A DNA stretch of 64,000 bases from Mucilaginibacter sp. (lineage in GTDB: Bacteria > Bacteroidota > Bacteroidia > Sphingobacteriales > Sphingobacteriaceae). The position numbers and the translations under genes were made by a program. Below the pieces are notes generated by a model, which saw only the letters and a list, made by a program, of their open reading frames with translations, ran no database searches and had not been told where the DNA came from. Shown here one piece after another: positions 1-8,224 of the stretch (position 1 is the first letter of the stretch; each line of letters starts with the position of its first letter). The stretch lies in the NCBI RefSeq assembly GCF_025362475.1, contig NZ_JANYGH010000059.1, positions 23,912 through 87,911 on the forward strand. Reading direction: 5' to 3'.

Positions 1-243
1 GCCCAAAGCCCATGATTTCATGGCAGATGCTATTTGTTCTGCCAAATCACGTGGGATAGGTTCGCCTTTTTCAATAGAATTAACAATGCCCTGGTATGCT
101 TCTGTTGAAAGGTATTCCTTCATTTTCTTTTTATCAAAAACATTGGCACCAAAATAATCAGAGATTTTTGCAGCAGGTGGTTTAACTTCAGGTATGGTTC
201 TGCTCAGAACGTCCTGCAGTGCTTTAAATCGAATGTTAGACAT
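1..243 (-). CDS. glnN: Glutamine synthetase type III, N-terminal part (cut by window start)
   Basis: Reading the minus strand from the ATG at 243-241 gives 81 open codons that run off the window edge. The protein begins MSNIRFKALQDVLSRTIPE and continues with a FGANVFDKKKMKEYLS stretch, which is the N-terminal signature of the large type III (GlnN) glutamine synthetases common in Bacteroidota. The enzyme makes glutamine from glutamate, ammonium and ATP in the cytoplasm. The catalytic domain lies outside the window, so no active-site residue can be checked. It is divergent from the ammonium transporter at 854, across a 610-base AT-rich region, which fits shared control by nitrogen supply. Family identification comes from recognised N-terminal sequence only. 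Confidence 0.8.
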   Translation of the reverse strand, partial: MSNIRFKALQDVLSRTIPEVKPPAAKISDYFGANVFDKKKMKEYLSTEAYQGIVNSIEKGEPIPRDLAEQIASAMKSWALG

Positions 244-853
244 AATTATATGCGGTTTAAAATAAAGGCAAAATCAAAAATAGAACTATCCTTTAAATAA
301 GCATTAAAAATAATTGAAATATAATAGAGGGAAGTGATATACGGCAGCCTGATTTATAAATCATTTATATAATTGAAAGTTTATTTTTATTACATAATGC
401 CATAAAACTTACCTTTTGCGTTAATTTTTTAACTATTTTTAACTAAAACAGGTAAAAAATGGAACTTTAAGATTTAAATCATCTTATTTTTTGTGTTATT
501 TTCATTTAATGTGAATTTATTGCGTTTTGTAATTTGAAATTCATTAAAATTTAATCTGTTTTTAACTTTTGAATTATGATTTTTATAATTTTTACACTTT
601 TTGTGATCTTTTTTTTGTCGAAAATTTGTTATTGTTAAAAATACTACCTAATTTCAGGAAATAATTTACAGAAACCCTATAAATATTATATTTTTTACAA
701 AAGGAATGTAGATTTTATAGGTCAAAACCTAAAGAGTGTGTTTTTGAGAGTTAATTCTGGATAATTTATCCCTTGCAATCAAACAAATTAACAATACGAC
801 AATCAAACTAAAATTAAACTATTAAAAAACAATCAAACTAAATTAAAAAACAA
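244..853. other. Long AT-rich divergent control region between glnN and amt
   Basis: There is no convincing gene in these 610 bases. The stretch is very AT-rich with many A and T runs, and it must hold the promoters of both divergent nitrogen genes. The only clear internal structure is a set of three CAATCAAA repeats just before the amt start, listed separately. I looked for a sigma-54 type element and found none with correct GG-N10-GC spacing. Confidence 0.6.
775..842 (+). promoter_or_regulatory. Three direct repeats of CAATCAAA in the amt leader
   Basis: CAATCAAA occurs at 775-782, 800-807 and 830-837. The last two copies extend to ACAATCAAACTAAA at 799-812 and 829-842. Steps are 25 and 30 bases, and the last repeat ends about 12 bases before the amt ATG. 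The same octamer occurs twice upstream of the second ammonium transporter, at 6332 and 6380. They may be regulator or RNA-binding sites, but A-rich leaders are normal in this phylum, so function is uncertain. Confidence 0.35.
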
Positions 854-2476
854 ATGAAAGTAAGTTCTACAAAATTAGACCTCCTAAGTTCAGTCCGGCA
901 GCTGACACGAGAGAAATGGGCGCTGGGTGCTACCATTCTAACAGGAAAAATGATTGGCCTATTGCTGGTATTTGCAGCAATGATGGTTCTGCCAGGTGTA
1001 TTTGGCACATCGGCACATGCTGCCGATACATACACCGCTCATGAAACCACGTTAATTAATACAGTTAACACGGTTTGGACGCTGGTTGCAGCCTTTTTAG
1101 TATTTGGTATGCAGGCTGGTTTCGTTATGCTTGAAGCAGGCTTTGCCCGCAAACGCGAAACGGTGAACGTTTTAATGGAGTGTATTTTTGATACTTGCCT
1201 TTGTGGTTTGTTATTTTATGCCATAGGTTATGCCTTTATGTTTGGTAATGGTAACGGTTTCATTGGCTGGGGTGGATTGGGTGCTGATGGTAAAACCATC
1301 ACTAACTGGTTCTTCCTGCAAAACACACCTGATACTTACGGTTCAACAGGTATCCCTGTTTTGGCACACTGGATATTCCAGTACGCTTTTGCTGATACTT
1401 GCTCAACTATTGTTTCTGGTGCAATGATTGGTCGTACCAGCTTCCGTGGCGATATTTTGTACAGTATAGGTATTACAGGTTTTATTTACCCAATAATTGG
1501 TCACTGGGCCTGGGGACCGGATGGTTTCCTTGCAACAATGGGGACTTCAGGCTTCTTAGCTCACATCAGCGCTCAGCCTTTCCGTGATTTTGCAGGTTCA
1601 ACAGTGGTACACACTATTGGTGGTGTAGCTTCATTGGCGGGTGCAATGGTATTAGGCCCACGGTTGGGTAGGATTTTTGCCCGTGATGATAAAGAAAAAG
1701 GTGGATTACCTGCAGGTCATAACTTATTGGTAGCTGCAGTGGGTGGTTTCATCCTGTGGTTTGGCTGGTACGGTTTTAACCCTGGTTCTACTTTATCTGC
1801 AATGGATATGCAGGGTATTGGCCGTGTTGCTGCCAACACTACGCTTGCTGCCTGCGCCGGTGGTTTCACTGCTATGCTTGCTGCTTTATGGTTTGGCCCA
1901 ACCAAAGGTAAGTTTGATTTAGCTTTCACTATTAATGGTTTCCTTGCTGGTTTAGTTGCCATTACCTGCCCTTGCTACTGGGTAAGCCCGCTTGGTGCTA
2001 TATTGCTTGGTGGTATATCTGGTTTCATTATTTTTGGTGGTGTTTATTTGATCGAATGGTTCCGTATCGACGATCCGGTTGGTGCAGTATCTGTACACGG
2101 TTTTAACGGTATCTGGGGTACATTATCATTAGGTTTATTTGCATCTGGCCAGTTTGGCGCTACAGGACCAACAGGAGCTGATAATTCAGCACCGGTTACA
2201 GGTTTATTTTACGGTGGCGGCTTTGGCGTACTTAAAGCACAAGCCATTGGTAGCTTTACCATTACAGCAGCTGTGTTTATAGTAACTTTTGCAATGATGT
2301 TTGTGATCAATAAATTAGGTCATCCATGGAAATTACGCATTGAAGAAGAAGGCGAAACAGGAGCCGGTGGTATCGATGTATTTGATCACGGTATTGAAGT
2401 TTACCCGGTTCAGGATGACGAGATCAGCTTGAGCGGCCTTTTTGATAAAGGTGTAAAATCCCCAACTACAGTATAA
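854..2476 (+). CDS. amt: Ammonium transporter (Amt/MEP/Rh family) with N-terminal signal peptide
   Basis: 540 residues. A long N-terminal segment with a hydrophobic core at about 31-50 ends in a probable AHA|AD signal-peptidase site near residue 56, as in Amt proteins that carry a cleaved signal. The Amt fold follows, with eleven expected membrane segments. Both histidines of the conducting pore are present: H253 in DFAGSTVVH and H415 in VSVHGFNG. The early FGMQAGFVMLEAGFARKRE segment is typical. The C-terminus after about 490 is an extra acidic cytosolic tail. It conducts ammonium across the inner membrane and feeds the divergent glutamine synthetase. A porin gene follows in the same direction after 184 bases. 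The 5' leader carries three CAATCAAA repeats. Confidence 0.93.
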   Translation: MKVSSTKLDLLSSVRQLTREKWALGATILTGKMIGLLLVFAAMMVLPGVFGTSAHAADTYTAHETTLINTVNTVWTLVAAFLVFGMQAGFVMLEAGFARKRETVNVLMECIFDTCLCGLLFYAIGYAFMFGNGNGFIGWGGLGADGKTITNWFFLQNTPDTYGSTGIPVLAHWIFQYAFADTCSTIVSGAMIGRTSFRGDILYSIGITGFIYPIIGHWAWGPDGFLATMGTSGFLAHISAQPFRDFAGSTVVHTIGGVASLAGAMVLGPRLGRIFARDDKEKGGLPAGHNLLVAAVGGFILWFGWYGFNPGSTLSAMDMQGIGRVAANTTLAACAGGFTAMLAALWFGPTKGKFDLAFTINGFLAGLVAITCPCYWVSPLGAILLGGISGFIIFGGVYLIEWFRIDDPVGAVSVHGFNGIWGTLSLGLFASGQFGATGPTGADNSAPVTGLFYGGGFGVLKAQAIGSFTITAAVFIVTFAMMFVINKLGHPWKLRIEEEGETGAGGIDVFDHGIEVYPVQDDEISLSGLFDKGVKSPTTV

Positions 2477-2660
2477 TAAAATTCTATAATACCTTGTGCG
2501 GTTGGTTAAATCATTACCGACATCTGTTTTACCATCCGCACAGGTATTTTTCTTAATCTTTTAAATTTTAACCGCTTTACCTGAAGGCTATGTTGTGCAT
2601 TAGCTTAATGGGGAAGCTTTATTCAACCCAAATCAAATTCAAATCAATTAAATCGTTATC

Positions 2661-3731
2661 ATGAAAAAAACACTTTTACTTTTATCATTCTTAAGTATTG
2701 CCGCTTTTACGGTTAAAGCGCAGGACACGGTGAAGACCACTTCAGATGCTCCTTTGGTCATTTATGGCTCGGTAGATACTTATTACAAATATGATTTTGC
2801 AAAGCGTCCCAATATTCAAACTTCTTTTGCCTCAGATCAAAATTCAGTATCTATCGGTATGATTGATCTGGGCTTGAAGAAAAAAGTGGGTAAAGCATCT
2901 TTTGTTGGCGAAATGTCTTTTGGTCCGCGTGGCCAGGAGCAATCAATTCCTGATGCGCTTTATGGCTCTTTACCAGCAGGAACCTCCAGCTATCATATTC
3001 AAAATTTATATGTTTCATATGATGTAACTGCGAGCTTTAATTTAACCGCAGGTTATATGGCAACATTTGTTGGTTACGAAGTTATTAGCCCGGCAGCCAA
3101 TTTTAACTATTCTACATCATATTTGTTTAGTGCCGGCCCGTTCCAAAATGCAGGCTTTAAGGCAACTTACGCTTTCTCTGATAAAGTTAGCTTGATGGCT
3201 GGTGTGTTTAACGATAACTGGAATACCTACAAATCAAATTCAGGTACTCCGGAAGTATCAACCTTTGGTGCGCAGTTATTTTTAGCCCCTGTTAAAGGGT
3301 GGACAGCTTATATTAACCTGGCAAGCGGTAAATATTCTGGTACTGTATTGGATTTAACTACAGCTTACCAAATAACTGATGCCTTTAAATTAGGCTTAAA
3401 TGCTGCAAGAAAAACAGGTGCTGGCGCGTTAAATTATTATGGTTACGCGTTGTATCCGCAGTTGGCTGTTTCAAAAACAGTTACCTTTGGTTTAAGAGAA
3501 GAGTATTTTAAAGCAAAAGCAACAAACAGTGGTCCTGATATTGGTATTGCTCCGGGTAATTCAGTATTTGCTTCTACTTTAACTGCTAATATTAAAGCTG
3601 GTCCTTTAAATTTCATACCAGAATTTAGGTTGGATCACACCAAAAATATAGATGGATTTGTTAAAAGTGACGGTTTAACCGGTACTAAATCCGCTTCGCA
3701 ATTTGTATTAGCGGCGGTATATTCTTTCTAA
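2661..3731 (+). CDS. Outer-membrane beta-barrel porin (BBP2/OmpL-like family)
   Basis: 356 residues with a clear signal peptide: MKKTLLLLSFLSIAAFTVKA, cleaved before QDTVK. The mature part alternates polar and aromatic residues as in beta strands and ends in VLAAVYSF, an aromatic C-terminal strand typical of outer-membrane barrels. The opening VIYGSVDTYYKYDF resembles the putative beta-barrel porin-2 family (PF07642). It lies directly downstream of amt and is followed by a strong terminator. In Bacteroidota such porins often accompany ammonium transporters, so passage of ammonium or small nitrogen compounds across the outer membrane is a reasonable inference. Substrate is not shown by sequence. 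Confidence 0.82.
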   Translation: MKKTLLLLSFLSIAAFTVKAQDTVKTTSDAPLVIYGSVDTYYKYDFAKRPNIQTSFASDQNSVSIGMIDLGLKKKVGKASFVGEMSFGPRGQEQSIPDALYGSLPAGTSSYHIQNLYVSYDVTASFNLTAGYMATFVGYEVISPAANFNYSTSYLFSAGPFQNAGFKATYAFSDKVSLMAGVFNDNWNTYKSNSGTPEVSTFGAQLFLAPVKGWTAYINLASGKYSGTVLDLTTAYQITDAFKLGLNAARKTGAGALNYYGYALYPQLAVSKTVTFGLREEYFKAKATNSGPDIGIAPGNSVFASTLTANIKAGPLNFIPEFRLDHTKNIDGFVKSDGLTGTKSASQFVLAAVYSF

Positions 3732-3756
3732 AATTTACGTAAAGCAATATTTTTAG

Positions 3757-3786
3757 AAAAGCCTCCCGATAGCCGGGAGGCTTTTT
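3757..3786 (+). terminator. Intrinsic terminator after the porin gene
   Basis: An 8-bp GC-rich stem pairs GCCTCCCG at 3761-3768 with CGGGAGGC at 3774-3781, with a 5-base loop. It is preceded by AAAA and followed by TTTTT. It starts 26 bases after the porin stop and ends the amt-porin transcription unit. Confidence 0.9.
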
Positions 3787-3856
3787 ATCTTTATAGCAAA
3801 AGCTGCATGCCCGGGTTAAATTTGGCGCAGCTGTTTATAATACTTATTTTAAACGT

Positions 3857-4453
3857 ATGAGAAATTTGATAGTGGCCATGATGTGTATCTTTTTTGCTAA
3901 AACCGTAGCGGCACAGCAAGCAGATTCACTGGCTTTTGATGAGCACAACAAGTATATTTATTACCAAACCGTAGCGCAAGCCGATTTGAGTAAAGATACA
4001 CTGTACCGCAGGGGTTTGTATTTTATGAAAACGGCGGCCCCAAAAAGCAAAATAAAACTATCTTTGGCTGATGAAGCCCAGGGTGTTTTAACAGGCAACG
4101 GTAGTTTTATGGTTGCTAAAAAGGCTTTGATATTAAGCAGCGTTGGCGGCCAGATTACCTACACTTTAAGGATAGAGGTGAAGGATGCCAAATACCGCTA
4201 TTGGTTTACCGGTTTTGTTTATACGCCGTACCAGCGCGATAGGTATGGGGCTGATGTGCCAACACCAGGTGTAAATATACCATTAGAGGAGGCTAAAAAT
4301 AAAGTTGACAAGAGGGATCTGGCGGTTTACCTGGATAAAGTGCTGCAAAACAGCCGCCAGGTAGGTGCGATATTAAAATCATACATGTTAAAAACCTCAT
4401 CGCTGCCAAAAACCGATAAAGGGATCAAAAAGATATCGACCAAGGAGTGGTAG
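3857..4453 (+). CDS. Secreted DUF4468-domain protein
   Basis: 198 residues with a signal peptide (MRNLIVAMMCIFFAKTVAA, cleaved before QQADS). The central segment with YWFTGFVYTPYQRDRYG followed by a Pro-Gly-x-x-IPLEEA stretch matches the DUF4468 family (TBP-like fold), whose function is unknown and which is common in Bacteroidota. It begins 126 bases after the porin stop and lies beyond the terminator, so it probably has its own promoter. No catalytic motif is visible. Its role in the nitrogen island is unknown. Confidence 0.8.
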   Translation: MRNLIVAMMCIFFAKTVAAQQADSLAFDEHNKYIYYQTVAQADLSKDTLYRRGLYFMKTAAPKSKIKLSLADEAQGVLTGNGSFMVAKKALILSSVGGQITYTLRIEVKDAKYRYWFTGFVYTPYQRDRYGADVPTPGVNIPLEEAKNKVDKRDLAVYLDKVLQNSRQVGAILKSYMLKTSSLPKTDKGIKKISTKEW

Positions 4454-4510
4454 GTTGCCTGGCCCATTGATTCAGAAATGCTTTGTGAAAGCACTTTTTA
4501 ATAAAATAGA

Positions 4511-4669
4511 TTGTCATTTCGATTGAGCAAGAGAGGCTAAAGAGCGGGAGCGCGAAAGAGAAATCTTCTGCACCCTGTATTTAGGCTTTGTATATCGAGA
4601 TGCACGGTGTAGAAGATTTCTCCTCATCCCGCACGCTCAATTCCCAGCTGGTTCGGTCGAAATGGCAAT
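4511..4669. repeat. Palindromic intergenic repeat (about 160 bases)
   Basis: Outer arms ATTGTCATTTCGAT (from 4510) and GTCGAAATGGCAAT (4656-4669) are inverted repeats. Inner arms GAGAAATCTTCTGCACC (from 4557) and GGTGTAGAAGATTTCTC (ending 4622) pair as well. Elements of this sort, reading TGTCATTTCG...GAAATCTTCT, are widespread non-coding repeats in Bacteroidota genomes. It fills much of the gene-free interval 4454-4971; the rest of that interval shows nothing except the terminator at 4791. Confidence 0.65.
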
Positions 4670-4790
4670 CGGTTTTATTTATTGTTAAGATCTGAAGGGA
4701 GTGTCTTCACGGTAGATTGGAAAAGTAGGTAATGAAGTAGGTTCTCTTAGTGAAATTCGTCCCTTTTACATTCGCCAAATTCGTGTCAAT

Positions 4791-4820
4791 AAAAAAGCCG
4801 CCCCTTTAATTTGGGACGGC
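4791..4820 (-). terminator. Intrinsic terminator for the minus-strand amt
   Basis: Read on the minus strand, an 8-bp stem (arms 4813-4820 and 4797-4804, with one G-U pair, 8-base loop) is followed by six T residues (complement of 4791-4796). It lies about 150 bases past the stop of the amt gene at 4972. On the plus strand the same stem would hold an A-C mismatch, which supports the minus direction. Confidence 0.72.
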
Positions 4821-4971
4821 TTTAGTTTATTATTAATCTGGCGAGATAATAATAAAAACGTTAATTCTTTGTGTTATTGGTTTGACAAAGCATTTTTTAA
4901 AATTTGTTTGTTGTTTTGTTAGTTTAATTAGGGTTTGATAAAATCAGGAACAATTGATATTATTATAAAAA

Positions 4972-6279
4972 TTACAACCCTTCATCGTGCTGGCTAAGGT
5001 CCAAACCTGCCATCTCTTCTTCGGGAGTTACACGTAATGTGCTGATCATGTCTGTTACTTTTAACAGGATTAATGAGCCAAAGAACGCGAATGCCGATAC
5101 ACCTACTAAAGTTATCAGGTGCAGGAAGAATAAATGTGTTTCGCCGTAATACAAGCCATTGCCGGTTGTGTTACCCGCGTTTACGTTTTGATGAGCAAAT
5201 ACGCCGGTTAACAACATACCTACCATACCGCCTACACCATGGCACGGAAATACATCCAGCGTATCATCAATGCTGGTTTTGCTTCTCCAGATAACTACCA
5301 GGTTGCTCACCACAGCTGCAACAATACCAATAATTAACGAGTGGGGGATGGTTACAAAGCCGGCCGCAGGTGTAATAGCCACCAGGCCCACAACGGCACC
5401 AATACAGGCACCTAAAACACCTGGTTTTTTACCGCGAAGGATATCGAAAAACATCCAGGCCATCGCTGCTGCGGCAGATGCTGTGGTTGTAGTAGCCAAT
5501 GCAGTTGCTGCAAGTGTACCAGAACCTAATGCAGAGCCAGCATTAAAGCCAAACCAGCCAAACCATAATAAACCTGTACCTAATAGTACGTAGCTTATAC
5601 GGGCCGGACTATGTGATATTTCGTTACGGCCTTTTAGATATAAAGCTGATGCAAGCGCTGCCCAGCCTGCGCTCATGTGTACTACTGTACCACCGGCAAA
5701 GTCAAGTACACCTTTTCCGAATAAAAAGCCATCCGGGTGCCAGGTGGAGTGGGCCAGTGGGGCGTAAATAAATATCATGAACAGGCAAAGGAAAATAACA
5801 TAGGAGTTAAAACGGATCCGCTCGGCAAAGGCGCCGGTGATTAGCGCGGGGGTAATAACCGCGAATTTTAACTGGAACATGGCAAATAATACCAACGGAA
5901 TAGTAGGGGCAAGTTTCCAGGTAGCATTACCCAGGGTGCCTTTCATCATAAAAAAGGTACGCGGATCGCCAATGAAACCGCCAATGGAATCACCAAATGC
6001 AAGGCTGAAACCGAAAATAACCCATATTACAGTAATTACGCCCATACACACAAAGCTTTGAAGCATGGTGGAGAGTACGTTTTTTTTGCTCACCATACCG
6101 CCATAAAAAAAGGCAAGGCCAGGTGTCATGATCAATACAAGAGCAGTACTAACTAATAGCCAGGCGGTATCGCCCGTATCAATTTTACTGTCTTTAATAG
6201 TTGTTAAGGTAACAGATGGAAATACAAGGGCTAATACGATTATAAGTAAAAGTATGCCAAATGGTATGAATTTTTTCAT
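4972..6279 (-). CDS. amtB: Ammonium transporter, AmtB type
   Basis: 435 residues, close to the usual AmtB length. It starts with a hydrophobic segment (residues 5-22) that may be a signal sequence, then the canonical DTAWLLVSTALVLIMTPGLAFFYGG segment of the family (residues 37-61), split here only by description. The pore histidines are H201 (DFAGGTVVH) and H347 (DVFPCHGVGG). The C-terminal VTPEEEMAGLDLSQHDEG is the conserved cytosolic tail that in other bacteria contacts a PII protein; no glnK gene is present next to it. It is the second Amt within 5 kb and belongs to a different subgroup from the one at 854, which suggests different affinity or regulation. Its leader holds three stem-loops. 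Confidence 0.95.
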   Translation of the reverse strand: MKKFIPFGILLLIIVLALVFPSVTLTTIKDSKIDTGDTAWLLVSTALVLIMTPGLAFFYGGMVSKKNVLSTMLQSFVCMGVITVIWVIFGFSLAFGDSIGGFIGDPRTFFMMKGTLGNATWKLAPTIPLVLFAMFQLKFAVITPALITGAFAERIRFNSYVIFLCLFMIFIYAPLAHSTWHPDGFLFGKGVLDFAGGTVVHMSAGWAALASALYLKGRNEISHSPARISYVLLGTGLLWFGWFGFNAGSALGSGTLAATALATTTTASAAAAMAWMFFDILRGKKPGVLGACIGAVVGLVAITPAAGFVTIPHSLIIGIVAAVVSNLVVIWRSKTSIDDTLDVFPCHGVGGMVGMLLTGVFAHQNVNAGNTTGNGLYYGETHLFFLHLITLVGVSAFAFFGSLILLKVTDMISTLRVTPEEEMAGLDLSQHDEGL

Positions 6280-6315
6280 GCTTCGGGTTTTAGGGAAGAG
6301 TTAATAAAATTTAAA

Positions 6316-6458
6316 GAAGCTGCCCGGTACCCAATCAAAATACCGGGCAGTTTCAAAAACTAATACTGAATGAGGCACCCAATCAAAATGCCATCAGTAT
6401 TAAAACTAAATTTTTTAAAAAACAATAAAATCCGGCTGCGTAATCAGCGCAAACGGAT
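6316..6458 (-). promoter_or_regulatory. Three tandem stem-loops in the amtB leader, two with identical 11-base loops
   Basis: Hairpin A: arms 6316-6329 and 6341-6354. Hairpin B: outer arms 6361-6369 and 6394-6402 (9 bp perfect) and inner arms 6374-6377 and 6389-6392. Both have the same loop, which on the mRNA strand reads TTTTGATTGGG. The inner stems differ (GGTA/TACC against GGCA/TGCC) with compensating changes, so pairing is kept. Hairpin C: arms 6430-6434/6454-6458 and 6437-6440/6448-6451, with a loop that also contains TGATT. They lie 37-180 bases upstream of the amtB start codon. I infer a regulatory leader or protein-binding RNA; it may also be the 3' end of the upstream gene. Confidence 0.5.
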
Positions 6459-6474
6459 GAAACTGTTTTATCTG

Positions 6475-6831
6475 CTACCAGAAATCATGAAACGGAAAAA
6501 GGATGAGTTTGCGGAAACGCGATAGTTCGCTGGTGCCCCCGCCGCAAACAAAGTTGAGATACTTTACATGTATAGTGTAAAAATTGGGGCTTATATAAAT
6601 GCCATGCAGCGGGTAGGCACCCCTGTGCTGTTGCAGGTTGATAAGCTGTACCGGTACATTGTTAAGGATAGCGTCATAATTATATGGATTATGATGAGCT
6701 GTTGTAGCCGATACAGTGGATTTTTTTTCGTCTTTGTGGTTAATATGGTATAATGCTCCCCTTGCCGAGGCTGAAAACCCGGAAAAGAGTAGAAAAAATA
6801 AGGCAGTAAATCGATAAAGCCTGTTAACCAT
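6475..6831 (-). CDS. Small secreted protein of unknown function
   Basis: 118 residues. The N-terminus (RLYRFTALFFLLFSGFSASA, cleaved before RGALY) looks like a signal peptide. The remainder is not recognised and has no obvious motif; histidines and asparagines are frequent in residues 29-55. It precedes amtB on the same strand, with the three hairpins between them, so the two may share a transcript. The gene could be lineage-specific. The signal peptide and the position argue for a real gene, but I cannot exclude chance. Confidence 0.5.
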   Translation of the reverse strand: MVNRLYRFTALFFLLFSGFSASARGALYHINHKDEKKSTVSATTAHHNPYNYDAILNNVPVQLINLQQHRGAYPLHGIYISPNFYTIHVKYLNFVCGGGTSELSRFRKLILFPFHDFW

Positions 6832-7070
6832 GTCTAAAAGTAGTAAAAAATTAAAATAAACGTGTTTTTTTTATAAATATTTTAATCTTTTATCTGTTTA
6901 TATGGTAATTATGTATTGATTTTGTCTTTTTAATTTGATAATTTATTAAAATAATGTAAAAATTAAATGGTTTATTGATTATTTGTTAATGAATAAAGAA
7001 TATTCATAAAATTTATCGAGGCTGGTTTACGGGTCATAAATGGGCTATTGGGGTAGGAATATTTCGATTT

Positions 7071-7097
7071 TTGCGAAATATTATGAATGTACATTCG
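7071..7097 (+). promoter_or_regulatory. Putative promoter of the first tonB paralogue
   Basis: TACATTCG at 7090-7097 resembles the Bacteroidota -7 box TAnnTTTG. A TTG at 7071-7073 lies 16 bases upstream. The same arrangement and following sequence recur before the second tonB gene (TATTCGTTATA, then TTTAATTCTTAA). Confidence 0.4.
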
Positions 7098-7126
7098 TTA
7101 TATAATTGTATTTAATTCTTAACAAA

Positions 7127-7972
7127 ATGCATTCGGCCAAATTTGATTTATACAAAATCGAGTGGCTCGATTTTGTATTTGACCATCGTAATAAAGCATA
7201 CGGTGCTTATGAATTAAGGCAGCATTATAAGAGTACTTTGGCAAAAGCCCTTGCTATAACTTTGGCAGGCGTCGCATTGTTTGTAGCGCTCAGCCTGATC
7301 TTAAAGCCCAAACCACCCGAACTTGTAAAAATAACAATGGTTGATCTTACCCCGCAGCTTAGCCGGCCCGTTGAGCCAGTAAAGCCCATTGAACCGCCAA
7401 AACCTGCAGCGCCGGCTCCTCCGGTTAAATCTGCTCCGCCTGTATCAACTACCAGGTTTGTTACCCCGGTAATTGTTAGCAAAGGGCCAACCGAAGAGCC
7501 GCCCGTAATTAGCAAAATTGAAGGCGCTATTGGCAACGCCGATGTTAAGGTTGCCGGAAGTGGAGGTATTGAAAACGTACTGGATAATTCTGGAACCAAA
7601 GGAGGTACCGGTACCGCCCCGGTGGTTGTTCCTGTGGCAGATAATACCATACATGATTTTGGCGGCCTGGAAGTGATGCCGGAGCCGGTTGGCGGCCCAT
7701 CAGCGTGGAGCGGTTTTTTACAAAAAAATTTACGTTTCCCCATTACGGCCCAGGAACAAGGTGTATCCGGCAGAGTAATCATGGGTTTTGTTATTGAAAA
7801 AGATGGTAGGTTATCAAACATAGCAGTTGAACATAGTGCAGGGTTTGGGTTTGATGAAGAAGCACTAAGGGTACTAAAGCTGGCTAAGCCCTGGAAACCT
7901 GGTGTACAAAATGGCCAGGCTGTACGTGTTAAATATGTAATACCTATTAAATTTCAGTTAGCTGAACAGTGA
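7127..7972 (+). CDS. TonB family energy transducer, paralogue 1
   Basis: 281 residues from the ATG at 7127, chosen because its paralogues also begin just before KFDLYKxEWLD; an upstream TTG at 7106 is in frame but would add seven unrelated residues. Order: cytosolic FDHRNKAYGAYELRQHY segment, one membrane helix at about 40-58, a proline-rich periplasmic linker (about 65-120), then a TonB C-terminal domain with GRVIMGFVIEKDGRLSN and KPWKPGVQNGQAVRVKYV. It would couple the proton motive force through ExbB/ExbD to outer-membrane TonB-dependent receptors. No exbB, exbD or receptor gene lies nearby. It is the first of three tandem copies. Confidence 0.88.
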   Translation: MHSAKFDLYKIEWLDFVFDHRNKAYGAYELRQHYKSTLAKALAITLAGVALFVALSLILKPKPPELVKITMVDLTPQLSRPVEPVKPIEPPKPAAPAPPVKSAPPVSTTRFVTPVIVSKGPTEEPPVISKIEGAIGNADVKVAGSGGIENVLDNSGTKGGTGTAPVVVPVADNTIHDFGGLEVMPEPVGGPSAWSGFLQKNLRFPITAQEQGVSGRVIMGFVIEKDGRLSNIAVEHSAGFGFDEEALRVLKLAKPWKPGVQNGQAVRVKYVIPIKFQLAEQ

Positions 7973-8012
7973 GTAGCCATTGTGGTGAATGGTATTGAGT
8001 AATAGTTTTTTA

Positions 8013-8037
8013 GCCCCGTATAATGCGGGGCTTTTTT
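8013..8037 (+). terminator. Intrinsic terminator after tonB paralogue 1
   Basis: Stem GCCCCG (8013-8018) with CGGGGC (8026-8031), 7-base loop, then six T. It lies 40 bases after the stop codon. Confidence 0.85.
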
Positions 8038-8169
8038 GTTGTTAAGTACATTGGCGTCTCTAAACCTTTTTCAAGTCCGTCGCGAAGGAACGATTGAGCG
8101 GTAAGCATATTTTTGAAGATGAAATTTTGATGAAATTTATTTTTTAAATAAGTGCGATAATTTTATGTT

Positions 8170-8196
8170 TTGTAAAATATAAAGTATGTATATTCG
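8170..8196 (+). promoter_or_regulatory. Putative promoter of tonB paralogue 2
   Basis: TATATTCG at 8189-8196 with TTG at 8170-8172, the same 16-base spacing as before paralogue 1. The downstream TTTAATTCTTAA block is also shared with paralogue 1. Confidence 0.4.
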
Positions 8197-8224
8197 TTAT
8201 AGATAAAATTTAATTCTTAAAACT

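Noticed and set aside
757..780. A TGG...TTGC arrangement before amt as a sigma-54 promoter
   Set aside because: The GG and GC are 14 bases apart instead of 10, and no other sigma-54 feature is present.
5270..5593. Plus-strand open frame of about 107 codons
   Set aside because: It is antisense to the well-supported amtB coding sequence and has no family match.
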